Shown here: one piece after another, positions 5,622-5,770 of the stretch | Layout of the letters: the number at the start of each line of letters is the position of its first letter | Numbering within the stretch: the stretch's first letter is position 1 | DNA from: Deltaproteobacteria bacterium UBA6601 | GTDB lineage: Bacteria > Myxococcota_A > UBA796 > UBA9615 | DNA length: 5,770 nucleotides | Assembly (NCBI GenBank): GCA_002433485.1 | Contig: DJIF01000015.1 | Span: 101,317-107,086, forward strand | Direction: 5' to 3' | The notes under the pieces: generated by a model | The model's database searches: none | The model's input: the letters and a program-made list of their open reading frames with translations, nothing else | Told to the model about the DNA's origin: nothing | Made by a program: the position numbers and the translations under genes

Positions 5622-5770
5622 ATGCGCTCAATCTGGTCCATATTCCGGCCTCTCCTTGCTCTCTGTCTGTTGCTCGCCCTTGGTGGCTGCGATCGCGACA
5701 CCAGCGGCCTACCCATCGCCGACGACGACGATAGCGCCAGCAGTGGTGACGACGACGACAGCACCGGCGA
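5622..5770 (+). CDS. Asp-rich lipoprotein, N-terminal part (runs off the window)
   Basis: A reading frame opens at ATG 5622 with AGGAGG (5608-5613) 8 bases upstream and stays open to the edge: 49 codons plus two bases. Residues 1-22 form a lipoprotein signal: Arg at 2 and 9, a Leu/Ala-rich core (11-20) and the lipobox LGGC with C23 as the likely lipidated residue. Residue +2 is Asp. In Enterobacteria that would retain the protein in the inner membrane, but the rule is not general. The visible mature part is a flexible linker with DDDDSA (34-39) and GDDDDST (42-48), an acidic repeat often placed between a lipid anchor and a surface or periplasmic domain. The functional domain lies beyond the window, so no function is assigned. 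A divergent 235-base gap separates it from serS. Confidence 0.8.
   Translation, partial: MRSIWSIFRPLLALCLLLALGGCDRDTSGLPIADDDDSASSGDDDDSTG
5720..5770 (+). repeat. Acidic DDDDS[A/T] coding repeat
   Basis: Two runs of four Asp codons (mostly GAC), each followed by Ser and then Ala or Thr, are separated by a short Ser/Gly spacer. The pattern may continue past the window edge. Such GAC-rich tracts can expand or shrink by slippage, and they make both strands appear open here. Confidence 0.6.

Overview
The window is GC-rich DNA with short intergenic gaps and Shine-Dalgarno-led genes, so it comes from a bacterium. A Tat-type signal peptide, a lipoprotein signal and a periplasm-directed metallophore-like operon suggest a Gram-negative. 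The Asp-rich DDDDSA/DDDDST tract behind a lipoprotein signal recalls environmental deltaproteobacterial or Myxococcota-type genomes. That placement is a weak inference: there is no 16S rRNA or other phylogenetic marker apart from SerS, which cannot be placed by eye.

Layout. Positions 1-26 are the 3' end of a tRNA, most likely tRNA-Ser, cut by the window edge. A 521-residue polytopic membrane protein resembling GT-C (family-39-like) glycosyltransferases follows at 55-1620 (+). Next is a three-gene block on the same strand (1751-4070). It encodes a small Cys/Lys/Gly repeat protein with a twin-arginine signal, a DUF692 (MNIO) oxidase, and a DUF2063 protein whose start overlaps the end of the MNIO gene. 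serS (seryl-tRNA synthetase) lies on the minus strand at 4097-5386 and converges on the block with a 26-base gap. A divergent intergenic region (5387-5621) carries a good serS promoter. The window ends inside a new plus-strand lipoprotein gene starting at 5622.

The main point of interest is the three-gene block. Precursor + DUF692 + DUF2063 is the architecture of MNIO-modified peptide systems such as methanobactin (MbnA/B/C), HvfA/B/C and the copper-binding bufferins. The inferred logic is that DUF2063 presents the precursor to the iron-dependent DUF692 enzyme, which oxidatively modifies Cys residues in the cytoplasm. The product is then exported, here apparently by Tat, to bind metal (probably copper) in the periplasm. 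Unusual details are the 21 cysteines in a concatenated CKGKNSCKGKGGC array, a recent 123-base internal duplication, two HCGxHxC motifs in the spacers, the Tat rather than Sec-type signal, a hairpin between precursor and enzyme genes, and the absence of a DoxX-like or sigma-factor gene next to the block.

The flanking genes (GT-C-like protein, serS, lipoprotein) show no obvious functional link to the block. The tRNA-Ser and serS concern the same amino acid but are about 4 kb apart and oppositely oriented, which is probably chance.
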